A DNA stretch of 64,000 bases from positions 124,001 to 188,000 of the forward strand of contig CAVVYM010000004.1 in NCBI GenBank assembly GCA_963752505.1. Reading direction: 5' to 3'. Under the pieces are notes generated by a model. That model made no database searches and was not told the DNA's origin. It saw only the letters and a list, made by a program, of their open reading frames with translations. A program made the translations under genes and the position numbers. This DNA is from JACJWR01 sp963752505. Lineage in GTDB: Bacteria; Actinomycetota; Actinomycetes; S36-B12; UBA10799. This document shows positions 24,684 through 33,904 of the stretch, one piece after another (the stretch's first letter is position 1; the number at the start of each line of letters is the position of its first letter).

Positions 24684-25568
24684 CTACGTGCGCCGGGGCA
24701 GCACGACGGCTGGGACGGGAGTGGCGCGCACCAGTTTGTAGGTCATGTCCCCCAAGAACACCCGCCGAAGATGGCCGCCACCCGACGAACCGAGAAGCAG
24801 GATCTCGTCGCCCTCCCAGTCAACCCGCTGAAGTGCTGATCGCACGGAATCTCCGGTGGGGGTAACCGAATCGGTGGGCACATCGATGCTGACCTCGGAC
24901 AACGCCCGCTCATGGGCACGGCGGGAGTCCTCCTCGATCTGCCGCAGCACGCCCGCTTCCGCGTCAGCGCCGAGCTTGCTGCCGTAGATCCGGTGCCTGA
25001 TCAGCAGGGTCAGGACGCGCAGCGGAACCTGCACCCGCTCGGCGTACTCGGCACCGATGATCAGGCTGGAGAGGGACTCGGCGGTGTTCTGGAAGGCCAC
25101 CACGACGCGGCCAATGTGGTCAATCCCGTCGCGGGCGTACCCGACTGGTGCCACCCCAACCGGAACTGGTGAGTTGTGGAGCAGCTTGTCGGCGGTCGAA
25201 CCGATACTGAAACGACCCACGGATCCACCAGGGGCCGAACCGACGACGATGAGATCGGAGCCGCGTAACTCGGCCAACTCCGCCAGGCCACGGCCGCTGG
25301 AGCGATGCCCGGCCATGGCAACCTCAACCTCCTCCCAACCGAACCGGCTGCGGAATTGCTGCGCAGCTTCCTGCAGCATCTCGTGCGCCTGGGCCCGCAA
25401 GTAGGTGTTCCACTCGCCGTCAACGTGGGCCATGCTGGGGTAGTCGAATGCGGTCGGGTAGATGTGCGCCAGCAGCGGTCGGGCGTTCAGCGCCCGGCAT
25501 AGCAGCGAGCCGAGCGCCATGGCGTCCGAGTCCTGCGAATCGGGGTTGACGCCGATGATGAACTCCAC
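24684..25568 (-). CDS. Tandem universal stress protein (UspA family)
   Basis: The protein of about 294 residues has two UspA domains in tandem. The first ends in a nucleotide-binding block DLIVVGSAPGGSVGRFSIGSTADKLLHNSPVPV, split here as GSAPGGSVGRFSIGS and the following HNSPVPV. The second ends with LLLGSSGGGHLRRVFLGD and PVPAVVLP. Such proteins bind ATP and respond to stress or starvation. I choose the GTG at 25568 because GAGG lies eight bases upstream; a GTG at 25598 is the alternative. It is divergent from an amino-acid permease. Confidence 0.85.
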   Translation of the reverse strand: MEFIIGVNPDSQDSDAMALGSLLCRALNARPLLAHIYPTAFDYPSMAHVDGEWNTYLRAQAHEMLQEAAQQFRSRFGWEEVEVAMAGHRSSGRGLAELAELRGSDLIVVGSAPGGSVGRFSIGSTADKLLHNSPVPVGVAPVGYARDGIDHIGRVVVAFQNTAESLSSLIIGAEYAERVQVPLRVLTLLIRHRIYGSKLGADAEAGVLRQIEEDSRRAHERALSEVSIDVPTDSVTPTGDSVRSALQRVDWEGDEILLLGSSGGGHLRRVFLGDMTYKLVRATPVPAVVLPRRT

Positions 25569-25676
25569 CGTGAACACCTCGTTATCTGGCAATGCCACTA
25601 ATGGCAGGCGAGGAGTGCCTACAGGCGGCTACCGTAACGACGTCCGGCCCCGTACGTCCGCCCGAATAGGGGAGCC

Positions 25677-27524
25677 ATGTCGAACTCCACCTCGTTTTCC
25701 CACCAGATCCGCCGGATTAAGCCTGCCGACCACCTCACGGATGGCAGTGATCATGGCGGCCTCAAACGCAGTATGGGCTTTCTGGCCCTACTCATGTTCT
25801 CCGTCGGGTCGATCGTCGGTACGGGAATCTTCGTGATCCTTGGCGTTGCGATTCCGAAGGCCGGCCCGGCCGTGGTCATCTCGTTCGTGGTGGCGGCCGT
25901 GACGTGTTCCTTCTCGGCACTCGCCTATGCCGAGTTGGCGGGTTCGATTCCGGTGTCGGGTTCCTCGTACTCCTACACCTACGCCACGTTGGGTGAGCTG
26001 CTCGCGTGGATCGTCGGCTGGTGCTTGATGCTGGAGTACGGCGTCTCGGTTTCGGCGGTCGCCGTCGGCTGGGGGCAGTACCTCAACGAGTTCCTGTCGA
26101 CGTTTGGGGTGAGTATTCCGGCTGCCTTCGCCAATCCACCAGGTGAGGCCGGCGGGGTGTTCAACGTGCCGGCCGTGATCGTGGTGCTGGCCTGTATGTT
26201 CCTGCTGCTCCGCGGTGCCAGCGAGTCAGCCAAGGTCAACACCGCGATGGTCTTTCTCAAGATTGGCATCCTGCTCTTCTTCTGCGTGGTGGCCTTCACT
26301 GCCTTCGACGGCAGCAACTTCACCCCCTTCCTTCCGTTGGGTATCGCCGGGGTCTCCGCCGCTGCAGGTCAAGTGTTCTTCTCCTACATCGGATTCGATG
26401 CGGCCTCCACCGCAGGTGAAGAGGCGAAGAACCCCAAGCGTGATCTGCCTAGGGCGATCATCGGCTCGCTCATCGTCGTCACCATCCTGTATGTCCTGGT
26501 GGCTGTGGCAGCGATCGGCGCCCGCGGCGGGCAACCGTCGGATTGGGAAGGCAAAGACTCCGAGGCGGTGCTGAGTTCGATCGCCGCACAAGTGACGGGG
26601 TCGAGTTGGGCACCGGCCTTGATCTCCGTGGGCGCGGTGGTCTCGATCTTCTCGGTGGTGCTCGTCACCATGTACGGTCAAACCCGCATTCTGTTCGCGA
26701 TGGGCCGAGACGGGCTGCTCCCCAAAGCCTTCACCAAGGTGAGTGCACGCACCCAGACGCCGGTGACCAACACCATCATCGTGGCGATCGTGATCTCGAT
26801 CCTGGCCGCTTTCGTCCCGCTCGGACAGCTCGCCGAGGCGACCTCGATCGGCACCCTGGCGGCCTTCGTGGTGGTGAACTTCGGAGTGATCGCGCTGTGG
26901 ATGGCCCGGCCGGAGTTGGAGCGGACCTTCCGCGTGCCGCTGCTGCCGTTGTTCCCGATCGCCGGGGCAATCCTGTGCCTGTACCTGATCTCGAATCTGG
27001 ACGTGATCACCTGGATCGTGTTCTTCCTCTGGATGGCTGTGGGTATTGCGCTCTACCTCGCCTACGGTCGGCGTCACTCCAACGCCCCCGCCGAGCGGCC
27101 GGGCCAGATCCCGGCTGACGTCGCAGTGGTGAAGTTGCCGACCCGATCGATCAAACCGGGCACCGTGATCGGGATGGTTTTGGTGGCCGGCATCGGTGGA
27201 TTTGCCGGTTTCCGGTTGCTGTCCGGCGGGGTGAATGCTTTCCAGGCCATAGTGTGGTTGGCGCTGATCGTGGTGGTTCTCGGCGGCCTCTGGTACGCCC
27301 TCACGGGGCTCCGGGAGGAGTCGGCTGGCAGGGTTGCGGCCGCTGCCGGCGACCAGGAGCGGGGCGCCGACCTGATGCGCAAAGCCATCAAGACCACAAC
27401 TCTCGCGCTGGTGATTCCGGCTCTCGCGTTGGTCGTGGCATTCCTCGTGGCGACACCCGAACGGGCCGAAGCCGAGCGTGCGAACGAGTCCGCCTCGCCG
27501 ACGGCTCCGGTCCAGCCCGGCTGA
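25677..27524 (+). CDS. APC-family cationic amino-acid permease (CAT type)
   Basis: The 615-residue integral membrane protein has about 12 core helices and two extra C-terminal segments. IVGTGIFVILG near residue 50 is the glycine-rich helix-1 break of APC transporters, and GFDAASTAGEEAKNPKRDLPRAI is the conserved loop of the CAT subgroup. It probably imports a basic or neutral amino acid by proton coupling. GGGGAG precedes the ATG. A Usp gene lies divergently upstream, a pairing also seen elsewhere. Confidence 0.88.
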   Translation: MSNSTSFSHQIRRIKPADHLTDGSDHGGLKRSMGFLALLMFSVGSIVGTGIFVILGVAIPKAGPAVVISFVVAAVTCSFSALAYAELAGSIPVSGSSYSYTYATLGELLAWIVGWCLMLEYGVSVSAVAVGWGQYLNEFLSTFGVSIPAAFANPPGEAGGVFNVPAVIVVLACMFLLLRGASESAKVNTAMVFLKIGILLFFCVVAFTAFDGSNFTPFLPLGIAGVSAAAGQVFFSYIGFDAASTAGEEAKNPKRDLPRAIIGSLIVVTILYVLVAVAAIGARGGQPSDWEGKDSEAVLSSIAAQVTGSSWAPALISVGAVVSIFSVVLVTMYGQTRILFAMGRDGLLPKAFTKVSARTQTPVTNTIIVAIVISILAAFVPLGQLAEATSIGTLAAFVVVNFGVIALWMARPELERTFRVPLLPLFPIAGAILCLYLISNLDVITWIVFFLWMAVGIALYLAYGRRHSNAPAERPGQIPADVAVVKLPTRSIKPGTVIGMVLVAGIGGFAGFRLLSGGVNAFQAIVWLALIVVVLGGLWYALTGLREESAGRVAAAAGDQERGADLMRKAIKTTTLALVIPALALVVAFLVATPERAEAERANESASPTAPVQPG

Positions 27525-27576
27525 GCCGAACGCACTCATCGACGACGAGTGGCCGAAGGGGCTACGCTGACCAACT

Positions 27577-29025
27577 ATGTCGCAATACGTGAACCTGATT
27601 CCTGGGCAGGCCGCAGGAACCCCGGAATCCGAACGGTCGACCCATGGTAGGGATGCGCGCAAGAGACTCCCTCGCAAGAGCATCGCCGACTGGCGGCCGC
27701 CGGCGGACCGACCGCGCTCGGTTGACCTCCTCAAGGAGCAGGAGGAGACGCGGATTCCGCTGCTGGTGCCGATCCGGCACACGCGCATGGCGCAGTCTCC
27801 TTTCACCTTCTACCGAGGTGCAGCGAATGTGATGGCGTCGGATCTGGGACGCAGCGCCAACTCCGGTCTGTGGGTGCAGTTGTGCGGTGATGCCCACCTG
27901 TCGAACTTCGGCGCCTACGGCACCCCGGAACGCAATCTGGTGTTCGACCTGAACGATTTCGATGAGACCAATCCCGGGCCGTTCGAGTGGGACGTGATGC
28001 GCTTGAGTGCGTCGTTCGTCTTGGCCGCCCGTGACAACAAGCTCGGCGACGACGTGGGGCGCGAGTGCGCCGTTGCCGCCGCGGAGTCGTATCAGGAGAC
28101 GATGCGCGGCGCCTCCGTTCAGCCGTACCTCGACAACTGGTACACGATGATCACGCCAGAGGCGATCCGGGATCTGGCGTTCTCGGAGGCCACTGGCAAA
28201 CAAGCCAAGTTCATCGACAAGACGATGAACAAGCAGATCACAAAGATCAAGGAACGGAACTCCTGGTCGGCAGTGCGCAAACTGACCGAGGTCGGTGCCG
28301 ATGGCCGGCGGAGGTTCCGCGAGCAGCCACCGCTGCTTGTGCCCATCGCCGACATGTTGCGGGATCACAGGTTCGTTGCGGCCGGTTTTGACGAAAGTGT
28401 GTTTCCGAACCTGATTGAGGCCTTCTTGCTCACTATGGAGGCGGATCGGGCGGCGCTGCTCAGCCGCTACACGTTGCTCGACATCGCGCACAAGGTCGTT
28501 GGGGTCGGCAGCGTCGGACTTCCTGCGCTGGTCGGGTTGCTCCAGGGTCGGGACGCCGATGACTTGCTGGTGTTGCAGTTCAAGGCCGCGGAGTCCTCGG
28601 TGCTGGAGCAGTGGACGGCCCCGAGCCCGTTCGAACAACACGGCGAACGAGTCGTGGTGGGGCAGCGTGTGATGCAGGCTGCGGGCGACCCTTTTCTAGG
28701 CTGGCTGAGGGGTCCCGCAGGCACCCACTTCTACGGCCGTCAATTGCGGGACTTCAAGTGGTCGCTCGACCTCGACGGCATCCGGGCTGCCAGGTTGCTC
28801 GGGTACGCACGGCTCTGTGGGGGCGCCCTGGCCATGGCGCACGCTCGCGCTGGCGACCCGGTCGCGATTGCCGCCTACCTGGGCAAGAATTCCGTCTTCA
28901 GCGACGCCCTCGGGTCGTTCGCGATGACGTATGCCGACCTGATGGAGTCGGACTTCGAAGACTTCACGGCTGCGATCGCCAGCGGCGAACTGGCGGCGGC
29001 CACGCCGAAGCAAGCGGGCATCTAA
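27577..29025 (+). CDS. DUF2252 family protein
   Basis: The 482-residue protein matches DUF2252, a family related by fold to aminoglycoside-phosphotransferase-like kinases. Visible blocks are FYRGAANVMASDL, LCGDAHLSNFGAYG and LVFDLNDFDETNPGPFEWDVMRL, where GDAHLSN and DLNDFDE look like the kinase catalytic loop and metal site, and THFYGRQLRDFKWS near the end. The substrate is unknown. The ribosome site is weak. Confidence 0.85.
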   Translation: MSQYVNLIPGQAAGTPESERSTHGRDARKRLPRKSIADWRPPADRPRSVDLLKEQEETRIPLLVPIRHTRMAQSPFTFYRGAANVMASDLGRSANSGLWVQLCGDAHLSNFGAYGTPERNLVFDLNDFDETNPGPFEWDVMRLSASFVLAARDNKLGDDVGRECAVAAAESYQETMRGASVQPYLDNWYTMITPEAIRDLAFSEATGKQAKFIDKTMNKQITKIKERNSWSAVRKLTEVGADGRRRFREQPPLLVPIADMLRDHRFVAAGFDESVFPNLIEAFLLTMEADRAALLSRYTLLDIAHKVVGVGSVGLPALVGLLQGRDADDLLVLQFKAAESSVLEQWTAPSPFEQHGERVVVGQRVMQAAGDPFLGWLRGPAGTHFYGRQLRDFKWSLDLDGIRAARLLGYARLCGGALAMAHARAGDPVAIAAYLGKNSVFSDALGSFAMTYADLMESDFEDFTAAIASGELAAATPKQAGI

Positions 29026-29103
29026 CTGACCGAGCGCGTGGGCTCGCCGCCAGGTCGGTTGTTGGGCGTGTCCCTGGGCAGGTTGTGCGCGTAGGGTTTG
29101 GGT

Positions 29104-29508
29104 ATGGCAGAACAGAATGCAGCGGGTGCACCGCTGGTCGACGGAATCTCTCGCACGCTTGATTGCTCGATGGCGCAGGCCGAGGAACGGATTCGCGCCG
29201 CGCTCGCGGAGCAGGGCTTCGGAGTCCTCACGGAGATCGACGTGGCCGCGACGCTGAAGACCAAGATCGGCGTCGATCGAGCGCCAATGAAGATTCTGGG
29301 AGCATGCAACCCGGTCCTCGCGAATGAGGTCCTGGGGCGCGACGACTCGCTGTCGTTGATGCTTCCCTGCAACGTGGTGTTGGACGAGACGCCCGAGGGC
29401 GTCCGGGTGCGGGCCATCGACCCGATCGCGATGCTTCCCGGTGATTCGGTCACAGATATCGCCGACACCGCCCGCGCCAAGTTGGCCGCCGCCGTTACAG
29501 CCATGTAG
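29104..29508 (+). CDS. DUF302 domain protein
   Basis: The 134-residue protein is a single DUF302 domain (alpha/beta fold). EERIRAALAEQGFGVLTEIDV, KILGACNPVLA and LPCNVVL are characteristic, with cysteines in GACNP and LPCN. The family is often found with metal or sulfur stress genes, but its function is not settled. The start is the ATG at 29104; TTG at 29098 would add two residues. It follows the DUF2252 gene by 78 bp. Confidence 0.85.
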   Translation: MAEQNAAGAPLVDGISRTLDCSMAQAEERIRAALAEQGFGVLTEIDVAATLKTKIGVDRAPMKILGACNPVLANEVLGRDDSLSLMLPCNVVLDETPEGVRVRAIDPIAMLPGDSVTDIADTARAKLAAAVTAM

Positions 29509-29522
29509 CGCAGTTCAGCCTC

Positions 29523-30182
29523 CTACCAGGACGGGTTGTCGCCATCTACCACTCGCCAGCAGTACCACGCGACGACTGAGCGGTAGGGCCGGAAGGTATC
29601 GCCGGCGGGATCAAGCGCCTTGGCACCGGGATCGGCGGGTAGGCCGTGAAGTTCGGCCCATCCCCGGCGCATAGCCAAGTCCCCCACCGGCCACACGTCG
29701 AGGCGGTGCAGCGTGAACATCTCGAACATTTCCGCAGTCCAGCGCCCGATACCCCACAGGGCAGTCAACTCCTCGCGGACCCGACTGTGGTCAGGCGAGT
29801 CGATTGCCCGGTCGAGGTCGAGTTCACCACTGTGCAAGGCGAGGGCCAAGCCGCGGACGGTGCGAACTTTGGCGCGCGACAGGCCTGCCGAGCGCAGCAG
29901 TTCCTCGTCGAGGGCCAGCACACGTTCAGGTGTGACCTCCCCGTCCAGCGCCGCGTGAAGTCTGGCGGTGAGGGTGTCGGCAACCTTCGTCGAGAGTTGC
30001 TGGGCGATGATCGACTTGACCAAGCTTGCGAAGTGGCCCTCGGGCTGGCCGCGGCGGCCGAACGAGCACAACGGCGATGATTCGACGATCGGCGTGAACG
30101 CCGGATCGACCGCCAGAATGTGCTGGACGGCGCCCTTCATGACCTCGTCCGAGTGGCTCATCGACGGCTTCCCGAGTGGCAT
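29523..30182 (-). CDS. DNA-3-methyladenine glycosylase II (AlkA-like, HhH-GPD)
   Basis: The 219-residue base-excision repair enzyme removes alkylated bases. The helix-hairpin-helix is LWGIGRWTAEMFEMF and the catalytic aspartate is D168 in WPVGDLA. IIAQQLSTKVADT is a further family block. It lacks the extra N-terminal beta domain of E. coli AlkA and so is the shorter type. The ATG at 30182 is chosen for GAGG six bases upstream; a second ATG lies seven codons later. It is 19 bp downstream of the methyltransferase-like gene. Confidence 0.88.
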   Translation of the reverse strand: MPLGKPSMSHSDEVMKGAVQHILAVDPAFTPIVESSPLCSFGRRGQPEGHFASLVKSIIAQQLSTKVADTLTARLHAALDGEVTPERVLALDEELLRSAGLSRAKVRTVRGLALALHSGELDLDRAIDSPDHSRVREELTALWGIGRWTAEMFEMFTLHRLDVWPVGDLAMRRGWAELHGLPADPGAKALDPAGDTFRPYRSVVAWYCWRVVDGDNPSW

Positions 30183-30201
30183 CGGTCGCCTCGCGTCGGG
30201 C

Positions 30202-30681
30202 TCATCGACGGTCGAGGCGGGTGAGCGGAATGATCGCCGGGGTGGTGCTGCGGTAGTCCTGCCACTGGGAACCGAACCTCTCGGCGAGCATCGCGTCTTC
30301 CCACCTCGATTTGTACCCGAAGAACCCGGCCAAGCAGACACACACTGCCACCTGCCACCACGAACCCACTGCGAGTGTGAAACCGATGGCCGTGGTGAGC
30401 ACCGACGTGTAGAGGGGGTGGCGGACGACTGCATACACGCCGTTGGTGCGCAGCGATTCCCCCGGCTTGGGCACCGGAGTTGGAGTCAGTGCTGTGGAGA
30501 GGGTGGCGGCCCCGGCCACACCAAAGCCGACGCCAGCCAGCGCAACCGCGACGCCGACGAGGCTCAGCCACACCGGCAACGGGCCGTCCGCACCTAGCGG
30601 GCGCCAGGGCAATACGACTAGAGCAACCAGCAGGAGCCCCTGAACTCCGACCAGCAGCCAGCCCTTCGCGTGTGTCGACAC
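30202..30681 (-). CDS. Isoprenylcysteine-methyltransferase-like membrane protein
   Basis: The 159-residue protein has about four helices and the C-terminal motif LRTNGVYAVVRHPLY with a late ERFGSQWQDYRS segment. These are typical of the ICMT/PEMT family of membrane methyltransferases that bind S-adenosylmethionine. The natural substrate in bacteria is generally unknown. The start is GTG at 30681, preceded by TAGG. It is divergent from the quinone oxidoreductase gene. Confidence 0.8.
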   Translation of the reverse strand: MSTHAKGWLLVGVQGLLLVALVVLPWRPLGADGPLPVWLSLVGVAVALAGVGFGVAGAATLSTALTPTPVPKPGESLRTNGVYAVVRHPLYTSVLTTAIGFTLAVGSWWQVAVCVCLAGFFGYKSRWEDAMLAERFGSQWQDYRSTTPAIIPLTRLDRR

Positions 30682-30775
30682 TCGCCTAGAGTGCCATGCA
30701 GGGCGTGCGGGCACCTGCTGTGGCGCTGGTGCTGGCCCGGTGCGAGGCGAACCGAGATTCGGATGGTGGTTGCGG

Positions 30776-31756
30776 GTGAGGGCAGTGAACTGTGTCGGTA
30801 GCGGTGGCACAGAGGTGCTGGAGTGGCAGGAAGTTCCGGATTGCCGCCCCGGTCGCGGTGAAGTGGTGCTCGATGTCGTTGCGGCTGGGGTCAACCGGGC
30901 CGACCTGCTGCAACGGCAGGGGCACTATCCGCCACCGGCTGGCGAATCGGAGATCCTGGGCCTTGAGTGCAGCGGGGTGGTTGCCGCAGTCGGCCCCGGG
31001 GTTTCGGACTGGTCGGTCGGCGATCCCGCCTGCGCCTTGTTGGCTGGCGGTGGCTACGCCGAGCAGGTGTGCGTGCCGACGGGTCAACTGATGCCCACCC
31101 CGCCCGGACTCGACCTGGTCAGCGCCGGTGGACTGCCGGAGGTCGCGGCAACCGTCTATTCGAATCTGACGATGGTGGCCGGACTCTCGGCTGGCGACTG
31201 GCTGCTCATCCACGGCGGCGGCTCGGGCATCGGTACCTTCGCGATTCAGTATGCCCGCGCCGTCGGGGCCAGGGTGGCGGTGACGGCTGGGAGTGCCGAC
31301 AAACTGGCTGTGTGCCGGGAACTTGGAGCCGAGGTCCTTATCAACTACAAGGAGCAGGACTTCGTCTCGGCGATCCGGGAGGCGACCGCAGGCCATGGTG
31401 CCGACGTCATCCTTGACATCATCGGGGCCGCATACCTGGACGCCAACGTGCGTTCGTTGGCCGTCGGGGGACGACTTGTCGTGATCGGCTTGCAGGGCGG
31501 GGTGAAGGGGGAACTCAACCTGGGCCGCCTGCTGGCTGTGCGGGGTAGCGTCAGCGCCACCTCGCTGCGGGCTCGTAGCCGCGACGAGAAAGCAGCCATC
31601 TGCTCGCAATTGGTGGCCTCGGTGTGGCCGATGCTCGCCGACGGGCGCATTCGTTTGGTTGTCGACAAGACCTATCCATTGCCGAACGCGGCGCAGGCCC
31701 ACGACGCCATGGCGGCGAGTTCTCACGTGGGCAAACTCATCCTCACGCGAGAGTGA
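30776..31756 (+). CDS. NAD(P)H-quinone oxidoreductase (zeta-crystallin family)
   Basis: The 326-residue MDR-superfamily protein lacks the zinc ligands and resembles PIG3/QorA-type enzymes. AAGVNRADLLQRQGHYPPP and LGLECSGVVAAVG are diagnostic of the N-terminal half, and HGGGSGIGTFAIQYARA is the NADPH site. It probably reduces quinones or enones. I place the start at GTG 30776; an upstream extension to 30740 is possible but less typical. Confidence 0.86.
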   Translation: MRAVNCVGSGGTEVLEWQEVPDCRPGRGEVVLDVVAAGVNRADLLQRQGHYPPPAGESEILGLECSGVVAAVGPGVSDWSVGDPACALLAGGGYAEQVCVPTGQLMPTPPGLDLVSAGGLPEVAATVYSNLTMVAGLSAGDWLLIHGGGSGIGTFAIQYARAVGARVAVTAGSADKLAVCRELGAEVLINYKEQDFVSAIREATAGHGADVILDIIGAAYLDANVRSLAVGGRLVVIGLQGGVKGELNLGRLLAVRGSVSATSLRARSRDEKAAICSQLVASVWPMLADGRIRLVVDKTYPLPNAAQAHDAMAASSHVGKLILTRE

Positions 31757-31765
31757 TCTGTCCGC

Positions 31766-32470
31766 TCAGTTTGACTGTGTCGGCACCTGCCGGCGCACCC
31801 ATTCGGCAAGTTCCCGCTCGGAGCGTGACTGCGTCCAGATTCGCCCCGGTCCGACGACTCGAACCACGATCAACTCACCGCTCTTGATCGAGTTCATGAT
31901 CCCGCCACCCTGGGTCTGGACGTTCACGGTGGCTGTGTCCTCGTAGCCCATCAGGTGGCCAGCGTCGACGATGATCTCCTGCCCCGCCGCCAATTCGAAG
32001 GAATCGATTGCGCCGTAGGAGCAGAGCAGGGCCTGGCCATTGCCACTCAAGTGGACGGCAAAGATCCGCTCGCCGCCCACCAGGCTCTTGAAGCCGCCCC
32101 ACTTCGTATCGAGTTGGACATCGGCTGTGGAGGCCAGCCAGTTGCCCTGCGTCAGCACCAGTCCGCGTGATCCCGAGATGTCGGCGGTCATCACCTCACC
32201 TGGCAGCACCTGGGTGAGGTCGACCCACGTGTTCCGATCCGGGGCTCCGACGAACGTGGAGGTGAAGAAGCTCTGGCCACCTACCGCGCGCTTGAAGGCA
32301 CCGAACATGCCACCTTCCATCTTGGCGTCGACGGTGACGGCGCCGTCGCGCATGTACAACGACCCGGAAGCGGCGCGGACGCGCTGGTTCGGTGCCAGGG
32401 TCAGCCGGGCAACGGCGAACGCGGGGCTGTGGCGGACTTCGACGGCAAGGGTGTCGGTTGGTGTGCTCAT
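31766..32470 (-). CDS. AIM24 family protein
   Basis: The 234-residue protein is a beta-rich AIM24/TIGR00266 protein. ASGSLYMRDGAV, LPGEVMTADISGSRGLVLTQGNWLAS and QTQGGGIMNSIKSGE are family blocks. The mitochondrial homologue AIM24 affects inner-membrane organisation, while bacterial members have no fixed role. No signal peptide is visible. It is convergent with the oxidoreductase and divergent from the NfeD gene, which with SPFH proteins also relates to membrane domains. Confidence 0.85.
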   Translation of the reverse strand: MSTPTDTLAVEVRHSPAFAVARLTLAPNQRVRAASGSLYMRDGAVTVDAKMEGGMFGAFKRAVGGQSFFTSTFVGAPDRNTWVDLTQVLPGEVMTADISGSRGLVLTQGNWLASTADVQLDTKWGGFKSLVGGERIFAVHLSGNGQALLCSYGAIDSFELAAGQEIIVDAGHLMGYEDTATVNVQTQGGGIMNSIKSGELIVVRVVGPGRIWTQSRSERELAEWVRRQVPTQSN

Positions 32471-32501
32471 CTCCGAATCCTGCCATTACTCGGAACTGAC
32501 G

Positions 32502-32507
32502 TAAACT
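32502..32507 (+). promoter_or_regulatory. Candidate -10 box for leaderless nfeD-like gene
   Basis: TAAACT ends eight bases before the ATG at 32515, and no purine-rich ribosome site precedes that ATG. This spacing suggests that transcription starts at or next to the start codon. Confidence 0.4.
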
Positions 32508-32514
32508 TCTCTTT

Positions 32515-32937
32515 ATGGAACCTTGGCTGTTGTGGCTCATCGCCGCCGGTGTGCTGCTCGGACTGGAGGTCCTGACCGGCACCCTGGTTCTGGCGATGCT
32601 GGGCGCCGGCGCGGTTGCCGCCGCCGGGGTTGGTGCAGTCGGCGGTGACACGTGGCTGCAGGTGCTCGCATTCGCCGGCGTCAGCCTGCTGATGATCGCG
32701 GTGGTTCGGCCGGTCGCGCGCAGACACCTCGCGGCGCCGCGGGAACTTCGTTCAGGTACCGCCGCGTTGATCGGGGAATACGCCGTGGTGATCGCCGCCA
32801 CCGAGGGCGACGAGGGCCGCGTGAAGATCGCCGGTGACGTCTGGAGCGCTCGGCCCTACGACGGTTTCACGGTCTACGAAGTTGGTGATCAGGTACAGAT
32901 CCTCAAGATCGACGGCGCCACGGCGCTCATTGGTTAG
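32515..32937 (+). CDS. NfeD-like membrane protein
   Basis: The 140-residue protein has two to three N-terminal helices (about 4-24, 26-45, 49-66) and a C-terminal OB-fold-like NfeD domain, LRSGTAALIGEYAVV through YEVGDQVQILKIDG. Short NfeD proteins pair with SPFH/stomatin proteins in membrane microdomains, and the next gene is one. A separate promoter is suggested by the leaderless arrangement. Confidence 0.87.
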   Translation: MEPWLLWLIAAGVLLGLEVLTGTLVLAMLGAGAVAAAGVGAVGGDTWLQVLAFAGVSLLMIAVVRPVARRHLAAPRELRSGTAALIGEYAVVIAATEGDEGRVKIAGDVWSARPYDGFTVYEVGDQVQILKIDGATALIG

Positions 32938-32988
32938 CCACTGCACAGAAGAAGTAGATGAAGCATTCGAGTCGTAGAGGATGAGTTG

Positions 32989-33882
32989 ATGGAGAGCATT
33001 ATCGTCGCCGCTGTTGTGGCCCTCATTGTGATCATCGTGATCGCGCGCAGCGTGCGGATCGTCCCGCAAGCCCACGCCGGCCTGGTGGAGCGGCTTGGTC
33101 GCTACAACCGAACGTTGGAGCCCGGCCTGGCCCTGATCATTCCGATCGTCGACCGGGTCAAGCCCCTGATCGACATGCGCGAACAAGTGGTGTCGTTCCC
33201 GCCGCAACCGGTGATCACCGAGGACAACCTGGTCGTGAACATCGACTCGGTGGTCTACTTCCAGGTGACCAATGCCAAAGCGGCCTCGTACGAGATCCAG
33301 AACTACCTCATCGGCATCGAGCAGATCACGGTGACGACGTTGCGCAACGTGATCGGTGGGATGGACCTCGAGACGACCCTGACGTCCCGCGACCAGATCA
33401 ACGCCCAACTCCGAGGGGTCCTCGACGAAGCGACGAATCGCTGGGGACTGCGGGTTACTCGGGTTGAGCTGAAGTCGATCGATCCGCCGGACAGTGTTCA
33501 GCAGTCGATGGAGAAGCAGATGCGTGCCGAGCGCGACAAGCGAGCGGCCATCCTCACCGCAGAGGGCAACAAGCAGGCCGCAATTCTGACCGCAGAGGGC
33601 GAACGCCAGGCTTCGATCCTCGCGGCCGAGGGCCAGGCGGAGGCTCAGCGCCTGCGCGCCTCCGGCGAAGCCGCGGCGGTGACAGAGGTCTTCACGGCCG
33701 TTCGCGATCAGGCTCCCGACGAGCGGGTGATGGCCTACGAGTTCATGCGACACCTGCCGGCCATGACGCAGGGCGAGAGTTCGAAGGTGTGGATCGTGCC
33801 GACGGACATCACCAAAGCGTTGGGTGCCATGTCAGGTGCCTTCTCCCCGCGCAGCGGTGAGGGAGAACAGAGCGAGGGCTAA
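32989..33882 (+). CDS. SPFH/Band 7 (stomatin-like, QmcA type) protein
   Basis: The 297-residue protein has one N-terminal membrane segment (about 3-20), the SPFH domain (VPQAHAGLVERLGRY, DNLVVNIDSVVYFQV, GMDLETTLTSRDQINA), and an Ala/Glu-rich coiled coil (AERDKRAAILTAEG and two repeats). It is a membrane scaffold that oligomerises; with NfeD it forms a known pair. The ATG at 32989 has GAGG eight bases upstream. Confidence 0.9.
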   Translation: MESIIVAAVVALIVIIVIARSVRIVPQAHAGLVERLGRYNRTLEPGLALIIPIVDRVKPLIDMREQVVSFPPQPVITEDNLVVNIDSVVYFQVTNAKAASYEIQNYLIGIEQITVTTLRNVIGGMDLETTLTSRDQINAQLRGVLDEATNRWGLRVTRVELKSIDPPDSVQQSMEKQMRAERDKRAAILTAEGNKQAAILTAEGERQASILAAEGQAEAQRLRASGEAAAVTEVFTAVRDQAPDERVMAYEFMRHLPAMTQGESSKVWIVPTDITKALGAMSGAFSPRSGEGEQSEG

Positions 33883-33904
33883 TGGGTCGCCGGGCCCGCT
33901 GCGG